DNA of 64,000 bases from Massospora cicadina (GCA_022478985.1 JAKSZP010009559.1:29253-93252), one strand, 5' to 3'; counted from the stretch's first letter, positions 9,595-21,552 are shown. Notes: a model not told the origin generated them from the letters alone. A program made the numbers and translations.

Positions 9595-11514
9595 GACTTT
9601 TTGATTTATTCAATTTATTCGATTTACTTGAGGCACGCCAACCAGGGGATGGACAGTACTGAACACAACACTCAAAATGACAAAACAAAACTACTAACCA
9701 GGTGGGAAGCAGAAACTGCTAACACACCATGGCAAAGGGTGAGGAGGGGTCGGGGGTTGGTTTTCAGAAAGACCCACCTTGATCAAGGGATGTTGGTTAC
9801 AGTACCAGATCAGAGCAGAGAGCCAGGGCGTTGGGGCATCTGCATAGTGGGGGTTGAGGTCAGCGTAGTAGGAGTTTTCCTCTTCCGCATCAAGATAATG
9901 ACGGGAAAGTGTTTCCACAAAAGCTGCGAGGAGAATTTCAGCTTCTTTGCGGGCTTCAGGAAGTTGGGTGAAAAGGGAGATACTGTGGTGGGTAATTTTA
10001 GCTGAGGGGTTGAATGAAGCAATCGTTGCGACATTCATAACAGCGACTTCAGCATCATCAAATAGTTTTGAGATGTCACTGCAGGGAGATTCAGGGAAGT
10101 CGGGGGAGGAAGAAGGGTGGGAAGGCCATGCTGGAGCTGAGCCACTGACTGGGCCACCACGGTGCATAGCTTCAGGCAATGAGGTGAGGCCACCGCAGCT
10201 AAGGCGAGCTGGTGATCACTTTGGAAGGGGATGTATTGGGCAGAGGAGCGAAATGGCAGGGGTAGGGGTTCCATCAAAGTCAGGAAGGAAAAATTATGCC
10301 CGACCATAATCGCCTTGGCAGAGAGGTTGACCTGTATGCTTACTAATGAGGACATTACCTGATTCGTCAGTTTCAGCCAATAGATCCCATGGATTTTGGT
10401 TCACTGGAATAGTGGCGTTCGAATTTGGGTGGGTGGGATTGGGCGAATGGGCAGCTGCTTGGGTGCCAATTGTGGTCCAAGCATTGCTCTGATTGGATTG
10501 GGTAGATTTAGGTGGGAGAGTGAGGCTGGAGGTATTGGGGGGGGTTGATTTTCCATGTGGGCCCACTGAACGAGATTGGAGGGTGGGAGGGGGCAGCAAA
10601 GCGCCCCATACTGAACCTCCAGAAGGAGGCTCAGAAGCCGCAGCAGCGGACTTGGCCTGAGGGCACGCTCTTTTTGCATGGTTGAGGCCAAAGAATAGGG
10701 AACAAATCTGCCTACCTTTATCAACCTGAGCCCAAAAGAAATGATCAGGCGCTGCAGCCACACTAGCGCAGGGTGGGATTTGTTGGGCTATGGTAGGGTG
10801 GTGTGGTATGATGGTGGCTGTTGCCCGAGGAGTAGCAAGGCGCTCTGCACCAGATGGAATGGCAAAGATGAGGTTGGTCTGAGTTCCATAAGCCATGAGC
10901 CCCACGACCAACTGGTCATACAAAACCTGGGGTGGAAGGTGTGATGGGAGATTTGCAAAGGATACCACCAGCATGGTGTCTGAAGGGAGGCGAGTACGGG
11001 TTGTGGGAATGTGTTTTTTATAAATTAGAGGAGTTTGTGCTGCCGCTTCAGCATCCTCCTCAGATTGGAACCCAACGTCAAAGTAGCCCTTAAAAGGGCG
11101 GAAGTCTCTAAAGCCAGCTGGCGCAAAGGCCGCAGTGGCTAGCTCAATAATTGCCTTATCAGCATATGGGAACAAACGCCCATAGTCCACTCTGAGGCAA
11201 TAGCGAATGGCAGAGCGAGGGATGGCGAGAGGATGGGGGCGAGAAGGGTGGACGCGCGCCAGGTGGAGCGCTAAGTCCCGTGGGGGGACAAACGGTTGGA
11301 AGCAGTGGGCAGGCTGTTTGAGCCCGTCTGAACGCGCTTGCCCACAGGGCGGAAAACGCTAGGTGGGGGTGCATTGCTGCCCCACACTGGGGTGGCAGGC
11401 GGCGGAGCCAAGGACATCAAAGAATAGGCTTGGGCAGATGGCTGTGGATAAATAAAACTTTAAATTTAAAACCGCTCAAAAGTGACTTTGAGCGGTAAAA
11501 GAAAAGTTTGAGAG
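9595..11514 (-). mobile_element. H-1, ORF1-only half-LINE
   Basis: A 1920-bp insertion in Gyp-1 pol, between the protease and RT remnants, with a perfect 12-bp target duplication. On the minus strand it starts ctcaaacttttctttt, like the 5' ends of the LINEs here (aacttttct…). It encodes one ORF1-like protein and ends in a tail (ccctggttggcgtgcctcaa then an AATAAA-like run) related to the LINE and SINE tails. There is no endonuclease or RT. It is GC-rich compared with its host. Interpretation: a non-autonomous element encoding only ORF1, comparable to the mammalian HAL1 concept. Two relatives are at about 25172 and about 57898. Confidence 0.8.
9694..11417 (-). pseudogene. H-1 ORF1-like protein (RRM-like region plus degenerate CCHC)
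   Basis: The frame opens at an ATG at 11417 (MSLAPPPATPVWGSNAPPPS, Pro-rich). It shifts frame near 11.2 kb, then reads 298 codons to a stop at 10294-10296 and continues in the same frame to 9694. The core resembles LINE ORF1 of L-3: FDVGFQSEEDAEAA against LDLGFKSKIAADEAA, and the IPTTRTRL…NLP…GLMAYG pattern against VVKTKRTRW…FLP…GLTVYG. A degenerate zinc-knuckle segment follows (ICSLFFGLNHAKRACPQ, one Cys changed to Phe). A Pro/Ser/Asn-rich stretch then leads to NQNPWDLLAETDES, a motif shared with H-3. Probable role in the family: RNA-binding ORF1 protein. Confidence 0.75.
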
Positions 11515-11526
11515 GACACTAATTTC
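11515..11526. repeat. Target-site duplication of H-1 (right copy)
   Basis: gacactaatttc, identical to 9583-9594. Confidence 0.85.
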
Positions 11527-11771
11527 TTGATGTCCAGGAATAATTATTCCAGGCGCCACATTAGGTTCAAGTCAAGTTTGAGACCACAGTTGAAAAACTT
11601 CGCCATAAAGTCCTTCTGGGATTTGAATTGTTAACCCAGTCAGGACTACTGCCTGCATTCCTGAGTCCAGAGTTAGCTCCTTGTTTGCTCTAAGGGGTAT
11701 TCCCTTAGACTCATGGATTTGCGTTGGCAAGGCCTTGACATGACGCTTCGATTTATGGTATTTAATATGGA

Positions 11772-12190
11772 TTATTCCATCTTAATAGCCAGATTAATGA
11801 ACAGATTAGGCTTCTTTAAACCCAAATTCGCGTTTTTTGTATAATAAATCGGGATGGTTTGGTTCAACATAGTTAAGGTATCATCCTTATGGCTAGTGAC
11901 CACTCCATATCTTCTCATAAAATCAGTGCCAATAAGGACCTCATAGTTCTGATTCAGCAAGACTATAGCTGGAGCTGGACACTACTATAGACCCAAATCT
12001 TATAGGCAAGGCACTATATGCCCCAAGAGCTCTGGTGGTATGTGTTCCTGCAGTGCCATATTCTTGATCGTGGGCAACATCTGAGGCTATTCCCAACTTC
12101 TTCATTAACTTAGTGCTGACGATATTTAAGGGGCTCCACTATCAATAATGGCCTAAACATGGACCTTATTGACAGCAATATTGGCATAGG
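11772..12190 (-). pseudogene. Gyp-1 aspartic protease
   Basis: The protease matures the gag-pol polyprotein. On the minus strand the active-site segment AIIDSGAPLNIVS is at about 12127-12165, with the DSG box intact. The closing segment is YEVLIGTDFMRRYG at about 11920-11960, where retropepsins usually have ILG-DFL. Frames are broken between the two pieces. It lies between the gag knuckle and RT, as expected for gypsy elements; H-1 now separates it from RT. Confidence 0.8.
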
Positions 12191-12220
12191 TACACTCAGA
12201 GTATGGTTCAGAAGTGTTTG

Positions 12221-12660
12221 TTAAGTGAATAGATTCAGAGTTGCCCAACTCCAAGTGTGATTTGAGGCAAGAACATATTTTAGGGAAGTTTTCCGCCAGA
12301 GTCTGCATAGGGATTGTGACCTGTACATTTTTAGGGAGGGCAGTTCACAAGATTGGGTAGTGTGAGGATCAAGGCCATGGTCCATAATTTGCTTGGCATA
12401 TGGTTTGGCCACCTCTATTCGGGCCTCTTCTGAGGCTTCACCTGATTTTTGGCCTTTTCAAGATCTGGTTGTAACCATATATACATCGTCATCCATAATA
12501 TGATGTAATGAATCTTTGCCAATCAAATCAGACACGAAAAATTTGTCAGGATTGGGAGGAATGTTTTCAGCATGATGGGTGGTAGTAGAGCATTCTGCCT
12601 CTACTCCACCTGCCCTTTTCCCAAATCTGTGCCCTTTTCAACTTTGTAAGCCACATTAAC
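12221..12660 (-). pseudogene. Gyp-1 linker between CCHC and protease
   Basis: Minus-strand frames continue between the zinc knuckle and protease but with several stops. No recognisable domain; 12221-12412 encodes a short frame ending in the protease approach. Probably the linker of the gag-pol polyprotein. Confidence 0.4.
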
Positions 12661-12669
12661 TCCTGTTTT

Positions 12670-14757
12670 CCCATCTACTCAGGCATAACACTTGCTGGCG
12701 ATGTGACCTTTTCTACCACAATGATGACAAGTGATAGCACTAGATTTGGAATGTCGGGTTTCTGCTCCTTGAGATTCCCATTTCTTTCTTGACTGTGGCT
12801 TGTATTACTAATTTTATGTTGAGGGCGTACCTGTTGAATTGTTTGGCTGATTTGGAGCATCAAAGATTCTTGCACAGCGGCATAAATAGTCTACAAATCT
12901 ATTTGTCTCCATATCGCAATTAAAAGCAGGAATCATTACTCATTTCAAATCATGATATGGCTGTACAGCATGTTCCATGGCGATTAATGCATCATATTTG
13001 GTCATAATGTTTGATCCGAGGAGTACTTGATCTTCATGGTAAAATCAATCAGCAAACTCTTTGATAGACTCATTAGGTCTTAACTCGATATTTAAGAGTT
13101 CTGTCTTTTGTGTTGACAGCTTTTCAGGCCCACCGAATTCTTTAATGATGGCCTGTCAGGCCTCGTTATAAGACTATTCTTCCCCTAAGTAGGGCATTAC
13201 AAGGTCTACGCTGTGTGAGTCCAGACAATTGATAAGCACTGTTACCTTTACATTATCAGACGCTCCTCGCATAGCCTTCTCAAAAAGCTTCAAGAAAGAG
13301 TATACATTGCCATCTTTATCGAATTTTGGCATGTTAAGTGGTTTAAAGTTACCTCTGCTTGAGTCCCTAATTAGAGAGGCAGTTTCTCTTCTTAAGTTTG
13401 ACCGACTTGGGGAACCTTCAGGAAAAATGGGATGCTGTGAACGACTTGGAGTGGGCATAGAAGTAAGAACTCATGGAATGGTTCATGTATTTGATACATC
13501 CATCCCATAATCTTCATCTGCCTCATGATAATCATCCAAATCACTCAACTCTGTTTTCTGAAATTGGGACTGATGTGGCTTCTGAATTGCACTTTTGCAT
13601 GCCTTTAAAGCTGCTTTGTCAACCTCCCCTCTCCCTAGACTGGTTGCACACTTGCAACTATTAGTCTTAAAATACTCCATTTCCTTGTTGGCTTGAGAGA
13701 GATCTGCTTCAGCTAATGTCACTCAGGCTGAAAGTGCCTTCATTTCTTATGACATTCTCAACATCCTTGTTTTAGCAAGTGCCAGTTGACTCTCCATATT
13801 GCTTTTCTCATTAAATATAATTGTATTGAAAGTATGAAGTTCAGAAATACTTGACCATATGTTGGCTAATTCAGCCTTAATATCTGAATTATCCAGTTGT
13901 TCTGCTATAGTAAGAGGTAACTGGGCTAACACTTCAATATCTCTCTGTGTAGCTGAAAATTCTGTTCGAATATAATTTTCCAAATTGACATATTTTTCCT
14001 CCAACTCTCTAAGGGTTTTTTCTTGAATTTTGACCCTGTCGGAGAAGGTTTTCTGTATTAGCTGCAAAATAATTATACTGTGTCTCAAGTCTGATGCAGT
14101 GGTTGGTGATATCCTGTTTCCACTGACTTGAGAATCCCAAATTGTTCAGCACTTGTGTAGCTATCTTTGGGACACCTTCATTAAGTTGAGTTACCAACTC
14201 ATCAATTCGGCCATGGGCTTCTGCTGCAGCTCCAATGTTTGAAATGATTGCTTTGCGCACTTCTGCAAAGCAAGTATCCAATTTCTCTAATAAGCAATCA
14301 TGGGCTGACAGTTCCTCATCTTGAATACAGTGAATGTGAGAAAGTTCAAGATTTTGATGTGCAAAGATGCGTTGGCCATGATTAATAGATGGTTGTATAA
14401 AATTAACTAAATATTTGTATGTGTTGGCCTGAACTCCTGAAGTCTTCAGGACAAACCAGCCATGGTGGCTTCTCTATATTTTTGATAAATTTCATCTTCA
14501 GTGCTTGAACCTTCATGTAATAAAATAGACCAAAGCTCGGGTCAATTGTTGAAAAACCAACCTGGTAGCCTTGAAACAGGGTTTCCAGCATTTCCTTGAT
14601 GTTAGCCTTTGTAAACTCGGCCAGATTAGAAGGTAAAGTTGGGCCTGTTCCAGTCGCTATAAGCTCTAATGAGTACCTGTTCCCCTCCTCATTGTCAGAA
14701 TGATTTGAGGTAAAATGTTCAATAAACTGAACATCGCTTGTTTCCATTTCATTGTTG
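12670..14757 (-). pseudogene. Gyp-1 gag with CCHC knuckle
   Basis: Gag packages the element RNA. The frame starts with METSDVQFIEHF at 14747. An N-terminal part rich in Glu, Gln and Leu (13747-14281) looks coiled-coil. The capsid-like part at 13174-13458 contains KPLNMPKFDKDGNVYSFLKL, then AMRGASDNVKVTVLINCL, the usual start of a retrotransposon gag domain. The nucleocapsid knuckle CHHCGRKGHIASKC (C-X2-C-X4-H-X4-C, about 12682-12727) is intact and followed by a stop. Five or more frameshifts/stops divide it. It starts about 90 bp after the PBS. Confidence 0.82.
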
Positions 14758-14827
14758 CTATACTTTCAAGCAAATTCTGAAAGCTGATTGTACATATTCA
14801 TATTAAGGTAGTTGTTTTTTTTCTTTG

Positions 14828-14838
14828 AGTGAGCACCA
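14828..14838 (-). other. Gyp-1 primer-binding site
   Basis: Minus strand TGGTGCTCACT lies 3 nt downstream of the 5' LTR. It begins TGG, complementary to a tRNA CCA end. The same 11-mer follows the 5' LTRs of Gyp-3 (40234-40244) and Gyp-4 (57668-57678), and with one change Gyp-2 (24264-24274). The tRNA is not identified. Confidence 0.8.
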
Positions 14839-14841
14839 AAA

Positions 14842-16163
14842 TGTTAAGTTTTCAGCCGATGGTGCAAGCTAAAATAACTTAACAGTGAAATTGAGGATAT
14901 AAACTCACTTTTCAAATAAAACTCCTGCTCATAATTGGAAAGTAGATCCTCTGATAAATTCTCAATAATAGCCAAGTAACTCTGGTATGCTCACTGTTCT
15001 TAAGTCTACTGGTACCAAAAAATACAAGACCTTCTGTATTTGTACAAAATCAGGAAATCTCTTTCTTTATAATCAGGACTACTTTTCTGGAAGGCAACTA
15101 TATACTTCTCTTAGGGAAGAATAAGCACACACAACTATCTAATTAGATGTAACAGTGACAGATACAAGTACCAGACAGATGACAGATGGATAATAATTAA
15201 TAAACTAAGTGACAGTAGTTATTAATGATCAGTAAACTAGTAAATGATGATTATTTGATGTTTTATTAATTGGCCAGGCATCGGTATTATATACCTCTCA
15301 GGCATCTCCTGGCTGAACTAATTTATTAGATGAGTTCATTCATATTATGGCAATCCTCTGCTGGTCATGGCAATAATTATAAAAAATCCCCAAATCAATT
15401 CAGCCCATGAATTGACTAAAAATAACAATTGTTTCAGCCTAATTGGAGGCAATTTTATTCTTATAATTGGGACAACTTTAGGTTTTGAACTCAACATCAA
15501 AATCTTCCTGATTAGAGCTATATCATAACTCGACGTCTAACAATAAATGGGGAATAAAAAAATTATATGATCATAAAAGATGATGCACCCTAATTTGGGA
15601 TGTCGGTAGGCCTCTCAATAGCACTAATTACGCCCATAATCAGGATGAATTTGGGTTTTGAACTCAACATCAAAATCTTCCCAATTAGAGCTACATCATA
15701 ACTTGACATCTTACAATAAATGGGGAATAAAAAATATATGATCATAAAAGATGATGCACCCCAATTTGGGATGTCAGCAGGCCTCTCAATAGCACTAAGT
15801 ATGCCCATAATCAGGATGTCTATGTTTAAGTGCTTAATTATCAATTTTCATCAATTAAACCCAACTTCTGCCTTAGTATATTAAGATTAATGTACTAATT
15901 TAAGAGAGGCAATTTAGTTAATGCCATGGGACCACTTTGCACCCAAGTTTACCCATAATTGGCCATAATATAATATCATAGCTATTATTAGCTACAATAA
16001 TTGGGCACCTCAGATGCAATTAGAGCAGTTATGAGGTGAATCTGATTTATCTAATTATGCAGATGAATTGGGAGAATCAAAGGATCCATCAATGGAAGTA
16101 ATCTATCAGCATTGTTGGTTTTCTCAAAGGGTTTATTTTTGAGTCAACCATCAAATTCTAACA
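14842..16163 (-). repeat. Gyp-1 5' LTR (right)
   Basis: 1322 bp, TGTTAAGT… to …TTCTAACA on the plus strand, aligned with 4089-5404. The terminal TGTTA/TAACA inverted repeat is intact here. As 5' LTR on the minus strand it should hold the promoter; I cannot place a start site. Confidence 0.92.
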
Positions 16164-16168
16164 ATATC
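16164..16168. repeat. Gyp-1 target-site duplication, right copy (atatc)
   Basis: Identical to 4084-4088. Confidence 0.9.
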
Positions 16169-16330
16169 TACAGGTGGGTTTTGTAGGAGACTCAACTATT
16201 GGCCTTGGATGTTAAGGCCTTGAGTCCCACTATGTTCAGCATCCCTATTTCTACTGAGATGCCCAATGCGCCTCAGGAGCAGTTAACAGGGCCCTCAGCC
16301 CTACTCCCTCGCTCACATTACTCTCTAATG
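16169..16330 (-). pseudogene. L-1 ORF2, N-terminal start of the endonuclease
   Basis: The minus strand encodes an EIGMLNIVGLKAL-like start, the usual opening of an APE-type LINE endonuclease, then breaks at the Gyp-1 insertion point. The rest of the domain resumes at 4083. The corresponding parts in L-2 (29368-29571) and L-3 (about 33420) are better preserved. Confidence 0.7.
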
Positions 16331-17691
16331 CCTCTCTGCTGAGGTACGCATAGCCATGAGTAGGAGTTGGGGTGTATTCTGCCCCTTTTGTTGCAACTGC
16401 TTTTGCTCATCTCTTGGCTTTGCTTGGTTTCAATTTATCATTGCGGTGCATTTTTGTGCTTTTATTGGCTGCATTATTTTCTTGCACATTCCATTGTTGA
16501 TTTTCCTAATTGGGTTATGTTCTGCAATTTTGAGGGGTGTGCTGAACCCCAGTTTTGCTGCATTCATTTCCAAATTGGGTTCCACCAAATTAATCTGGTT
16601 GTATTGGGTGATTGGTTTTCTGTGGGATATAATTGGTTCATTGACTCAAATTCATCCATGTCTTCCTGGATCTGTTCCAGTGATATGGATGATTCTGCCA
16701 AGCCTTTGCCTTTGCCTTGGCTGCGGCTAGCTTGTGAGCTTGTTTGTTTATTTTTCATTCTTTTGGGGAAATTAAGTCAATTATTTTGTATTGCCCATGT
16801 TCTCCCCAATTAAATGCTTGTGTTGTATCCATGATTTTGGCGTACTCTGAGTCATCTTTGCCCATTTCCTCCTCACAGAATTCCATTTCTCTCAGGCCTT
16901 CTTTTATGAGGCAAGCGTGAATCTTGTGCCCAAAGGCCTGGCAGTGGTTGCATATGGGGGTGCGCTTTGCACTGTTGTGTGGAACAGCTGGGATTTTTCC
17001 CATCAATGGTGAAAGATGCAATGTGAGGGATTTTTGTAATATCCTCCACTACCTCCTGGTTCAGGGAAATTATTTAAATTGCCTTCCCAGTGCTAAGGGT
17101 TAGCATCAGCTGCAATATTTGCATCTTGAATTGTTTAATTTCTCCATAGGCTTCCAAGCCTTCTCAGAGATGTCTTTCAACTATTGTGTGCACCAGTGTG
17201 GCTGAAAGAAAATTGAAATTATAAAAATATCTTTGGATTCTGTCCAATGGGTGCATTTGGTTGGTCCAAATGCTGTCCATCAGAAAGGTTAAGTAATACT
17301 CTGACCTTCGCTGCTTCATTCGCTTCTTTCATGGTTCCAAACCCAAAATACCCAACCTTTGTGGATAGTATGGGTTTTTAAGTACACTACATGAGGGAAA
17401 AATTTATGTTGGGCTTCGCCAAACTTTTCCCACATTGTTGGTGTTTCTACACCCAGGAAAAATCATATCCTGTGTTCCACCAATGACAATGGTTGCTATT
17501 GGAATACTTGCATATAATGCAGTATTTTACCAAAAAATAACAAAACTCGCGGGGGGCACCACCTCAGATTTTTTGTTTATACTGAGATTTTCATTTGTAC
17601 CTGTGCGCTTGGTACCTTTGGGCGGTGCAGGTCTGGGTCCGCTGCCCTTTACCGCATTTGCCCAATACTTTGCTTTATTATTCATACTCAT
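16331..17691 (-). pseudogene. L-1 ORF1 with CCHC knuckle
   Basis: ORF1 starts at 17691 (MSMNNKAKYWANAVKGSGPR, the same start as L-2). It is broken by stops and frameshifts. The knuckle CNHCQAFGHKIHAC (C-X2-C-X4-H-X4-C) is intact at about 16913-16954. The C-terminal part is acidic (SLEQIQEDMDEFESMNQ near 16600-16680). ORF1 proteins of such LINEs bind the element RNA. The start is supported by conservation between L-1 and L-2. Confidence 0.75.
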
Positions 17692-17756
17692 CTCACCTGG
17701 TATTGATTATCAAATTGTGCTGTTTGAATTGAATCTTATTACTAAAAAGTGATAGT

Positions 17757-17768
17757 TTCTTTTTCTTT
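17757..17768. repeat. Target-site duplication of LINE L-1 (right copy)
   Basis: ttctttttcttt, matching 418-429. Confidence 0.6.
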
Positions 17769-17999
17769 CATACTAAGTACTTTTTTCTCTGAATTTTCCA
17801 ATAGTTTATTTTTTCTCATTTGTCAATCTTTTCCTTTTTTTATCTTTCCTTTTTACTTTTATAGGAATAACTTTGTATTTTATTAATCACATGACCATCT
17901 TTGACATTTTTAATCATCAGGCGTTTGTTGCTGATATAATATATATTCTCAAATGGCCCCAACTATAATGAATCTTACTTATTTCAGCGACTATATCAA

Positions 18000-18960
18000 T
18001 GAGTGTAACAATAGACAATTTTTTCTCCATCTGGGAAATTCCATCAGGTTTGTTCAAACCTTATCTTCAGTTTTCTTATCTTAAACACTTCTTTCTATTG
18101 CTTATGAAAAGCTTTAGATTAAGGTCCATATTATGTTTATAAGCTGATTCAAGTGTTTATCCGCATTCATCCCCAGAGTCAGTTTCAACACTGGATAGAG
18201 AATAATCAGATGTGCTGCCTTTCAATTATACAATAGCTTGAATGGCATTTTCCACAACTCCAAGTGAAAACTGATATCATACACAAAGGTCATCTAACTT
18301 AAATAAGACACACGTGATGACACCTTATCTGTGACCAGTTTCTTTAGCATAGCATCCAGCGTACCATTTAATCATTTGACAATCTCATTCATTTTAGGCC
18401 AATATGGTGCAGACACCACCACTTTGATCCTCATTATGTCTTAACTGGTGAATTCTGAAGGAGGTAGATTTCATCCCATAATTTCTCAAAAGCACCTGAG
18501 GATACCTGTATCAGTATATCACCTGCTCTAAGATGATACTCGTGGTACTCATTGCATCCACTCAGTTGAAAAGCTCAGGTTTTGACCCACCTCATAAGGT
18601 TGTTAATTGCTAATATGATGTAATACACTCCACCTGTGCTCAAATTCAATGGTCTCATTACGTCAATTGAGACCATATGTCAAGAAAATTATGTTTAATG
18701 AATTGGTAATTTGTCACATTCTTATGCAATTTATGGAGTTGACACTTCATGAAACAGGAAAAGAAATTGGCAACGTGAAAACTTAACAAATCCTAATGAT
18801 ACTATTAATGGATGTGTTCAAATATTTTCATCAATCCTCTATGGCCAACAACCTTGTATATGGCCCAGATATTATATGCTCAATCTGAAGAATTTACAAA
18901 CAAAAGCTTCTTGTCTTCTATTATTTTAAAGAATTGACCATTGATGATTTCCATCATCTC
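18000..18960 (-). pseudogene. Gyp-2 integrase remnant
   Basis: Minus-strand sequence aligned in position with the Gyp-1 integrase, separated by the usual distance from RNase H, with many stops. Short recognisable pieces only. Assignment rests mainly on order. Confidence 0.45.
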
Positions 18961-19079
18961 CATTTCTTTTACAACGCAGTTTAAATTTTATAAGCTGCAT
19001 CATGTAGCTCTTTTTAAATAATTTGGCTAATTAGGTCATCAGCCAAAACTATGCAAAGCAAGATTGGTTGGTAAAATAT

Positions 19080-20450
19080 CTAATCCATTAGCATTCTGAT
19101 TTTATTTCCTGATCAATGCTTTATCTCAGAGTCATATATATGTAACTTTAAAGCCCACATCACCAATCTCCCATCTGGTTCTTTCAGAAAGTAAAGCCAC
19201 TGTTAAAAGGCTTGGTCAGTCATGACCTTGAAATGCATTCTGTGAATGTAGATGTAAAATTTCTTTTTAGAAATAGATTACCACAAGACATTATTGCTTT
19301 ATGTCTGTATAGTTTTTTGGCCTTCAAAAATTATGGCAATGTAAGCTACAGGATGTTCTTCCCCATTTTTTCAACTTGACAGAAAACGGCTCTTATCGCC
19401 TTCAATGATCCATCTGATTGGATAATGAATGTTTTTTTAAAACCTTGATATTTCATAATTTGACTTCATATATATTATTCTATAGCATGTCAAGGAGTTC
19501 TATCCTTTGCTGTTCCAAACTAGTCCCAATATTGGATCCTTTAAGAAGTAAAATAGCAGATTGACCTTCTTTACAAAATTCTTAATGAATTGAGTGATAA
19601 TAGCTAACCATTCCCAAACAAACCTGAACATCGTGAATGCTTTTAGGAATCAACATCTGTTTGATCGTTTCCACCTTCTGTACTTGAGGTTTGAGCCCAT
19701 CAGCGTTAATCCTAAATCCAAGGTTTTCTAGTTTCTCCTTTATGAAATGGAATTTTTGCAGTTTTATCTTGAAGATTTGCTAAAGCCAGTCTTGTAGATA
19801 TTTCTCCAAGGTGATGTAGATGATCTGTGAATGTTCAGCTAGACAAATCGATATTGTCCACAGAGACCAGGGAACAAGATTAAAACTTGGATCTGATAAA
19901 ATTATGTACTTTGCACACTGGAACATTGTGGGGGCATTGCACTAGCCTTGAGGCACCTCGTTGGCTGGTATAACCCCTGTGCCATGATTATGGCACAATT
20001 CTCTTGAACTCTGGTTGCATATCTATTTGCCAGTAGCCAGAGATCAAATCCAAGGTGGAGAAAAATATGGCTCCTCCTAATCGATCTAGCACATCATTAT
20101 TTCTTGGCAGTGAACAAATCCTACTTTTTTAATTTGTTCAAACAATGGTAATCAATTATGATTTGATTTAAACCATCTTTCTTTTTAATTTTCAATATAA
20201 GACTCGCTCATGGGCTGTATGATGGCTCAAGCACCTGTGCTTTACCAATTTCTCAATTTCTTCAGCAATTACTGACTCTGCTTTTCAAGACTTCTGAATA
20301 AGTCTCATTTAAAATTAATTCATCCTCTCTTGTCTTAAACTCTATGCAATACATCTTTTGCGCACCCCATATCATGGTTGTTCATGTAAAAATAGCTTGG
20401 TACTTCGCAAACAAGGCCAAAACTTCATACTTCTGGACCTTCATAAAACT
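19080..20450 (-). pseudogene. Gyp-2 reverse transcriptase and RNase H remnant
   Basis: On the minus strand the RT palm-to-connection segment is readable across stops: a degenerate catalytic box (DNID where Gyp-1 has YLDD) near 19850, then LENLGFRINADGLKP and VQKVETIKQMLIPKSIHDVQ near 19630-19740, typical of gypsy RT before RNase H. A decayed RNase H follows toward 19100. Two of the usual catalytic positions are lost. Confidence 0.65.
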
Positions 20451-20913
20451 GGCTAACTGAGCACTTTTAATTAACATATGGATATTACATAAAATCATTT
20501 AGGTAGCCCTAACTTATCAAACTCAAAAAACTTGTGAAAGGAATAAATTTTAGTTTCTGAATTATACTGGGCGAATAGAACCTGTTGCTGTTTGGTCTCC
20601 ATTAGATATTTCCATAATTAGCCAAAAGGATACAAATTTGCCTATGATTGTGGATTAAATACATGGGGCTACACAAGGTTTAATCCTCAAATGCTGCAAG
20701 TATTTAACCTCAACATACAGCTGCTTCAGGATCTTTAATGTCTGCCTGTTTCCCCGACTTTCTGCATTCTGGATTGGATTGTAACATCCTCTTTAAAACG
20801 GATAGGAATTTTACAATTATTGTTCACATATTTTAGTAACTTTTGGACACCTTTTCTGACCAAGTTGTACCCAGACAGGTAATATTCCGTCCTTGTATGC
20901 TATAGTGATAATA

Positions 20914-21260
20914 TTAATCCTTTTGCTGAGGGATGCCTACCCTTATCATTGATAGATCAGCGGCAACGTCTGCCCCAGTGTTGACAATGTTTCCTTCAAA
21001 GTCACACTTGTCACCATACTCCCATATGAAATCAGTGACATTAAGAATATCGTCATTCTGGTTGTAAAGAACAATCGTCAGCGCTGACATAACCAAAGAT
21101 TTAAACTGTAAAGGCAGGTTGCTAAAGGCTTTCAAGAAGTTTAGAGTTAAGGCTGACTGACACATATTGCTTCTGATGCTCTAAATCAGATTTGACCTTC
21201 AATCCTTTGACTAATTTAGTTGAGACAATGTTAATTGGCGCTCAACTGTCAATGATTTCC
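20914..21260 (-). pseudogene. Gyp-2 protease region remnant
   Basis: Near 21230-21250 the minus strand reads EIID-(stop)-APINI, matching the DSGAPLNI active-site segment of Gyp-1 with the Ser-Gly region destroyed. 20914-21165 holds an 83-codon frame (MCQSALTLNFLKAFSNLPLQ) of unclear identity that would be in the protease-RT linker. Confidence 0.5.
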
Positions 21261-21538
21261 CTGATGAGGACTTGGTTCATAAAAAATCTATAAATATCCC
21301 CTCAAAAAATAAGATAGATTTTTACTGCTTGTAGACCGGATTTGTTTGCCAAATCTTGGGTGTGAACTAGTTGGGCTAAAGTAACGGGAAAATTTTCTTT
21401 GGTAGTAATGATTATAATTATATGTTAACCTTATCTAAGTTGATATAGCAGGTCAGTTTCATTAATAACGTTTTGTACCTTATCAACTATTATTCAGACA
21501 TATGGATGAACAACATCATTCAAGATTTTGGGGGGAAG

Positions 21539-21552
21539 GAAATACACTTTGA
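21539..21552. repeat. Target-site duplication of L-5 (left copy)
   Basis: gaaatacactttga, repeated exactly at 21899-21912. Confidence 0.9.

Larger units (their letters stand above)
4089..16163 (-). mobile_element. Gyp-1, Ty3/gypsy-type LTR retrotransposon
   Basis: A structurally complete LTR element on the minus strand, about 12.1 kb including the nested H-1. It has LTRs of about 1.32 kb beginning TGTTAAG and ending in -ACA, a 5-bp target duplication (atatc), a PBS next to the right (5') LTR and a purine tract next to the left (3') LTR. Internal order on the minus strand is gag (coiled-coil region, capsid-like region, CCHC), protease, RT, RNase H, integrase, then about 1.6 kb of extra sequence holding an antisense frame. 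RT before RNase H before integrase is the Ty3/gypsy order. It is inserted in L-1 and itself carries H-1. Every domain has stops or frameshifts, so it is not autonomous now. Confidence 0.93.
430..17756 (-). mobile_element. LINE L-1, full length, split by Gyp-1
   Basis: Non-LTR retrotransposon on the minus strand. Its 5' end is near 17756, its 3' end near 430. Gyp-1 plus one 5-bp duplication (4089-16168) interrupts it. Removing that insertion leaves 5247 bp, the same size as the three other full-length copies here. Order on the minus strand: short 5' UTR, ORF1 with CCHC knuckle, ORF2 endonuclease (broken by Gyp-1), reverse transcriptase, C-terminal CCHC, short 3' UTR ending in a cccctggtcgaccttcccc-type tail. 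It is flanked by a 12-bp duplication. It belongs to the same AT-rich subfamily as L-2. Both ORFs carry many stops and frameshifts, so it is inactive. Confidence 0.9.

Noticed and set aside
16356..16813. Two hydrophobic plus-strand frames that look like membrane proteins
   Set aside because: Antisense to L-1 ORF1; the hydrophobic look comes from reading Lys/Glu/Asn-rich codons backwards.
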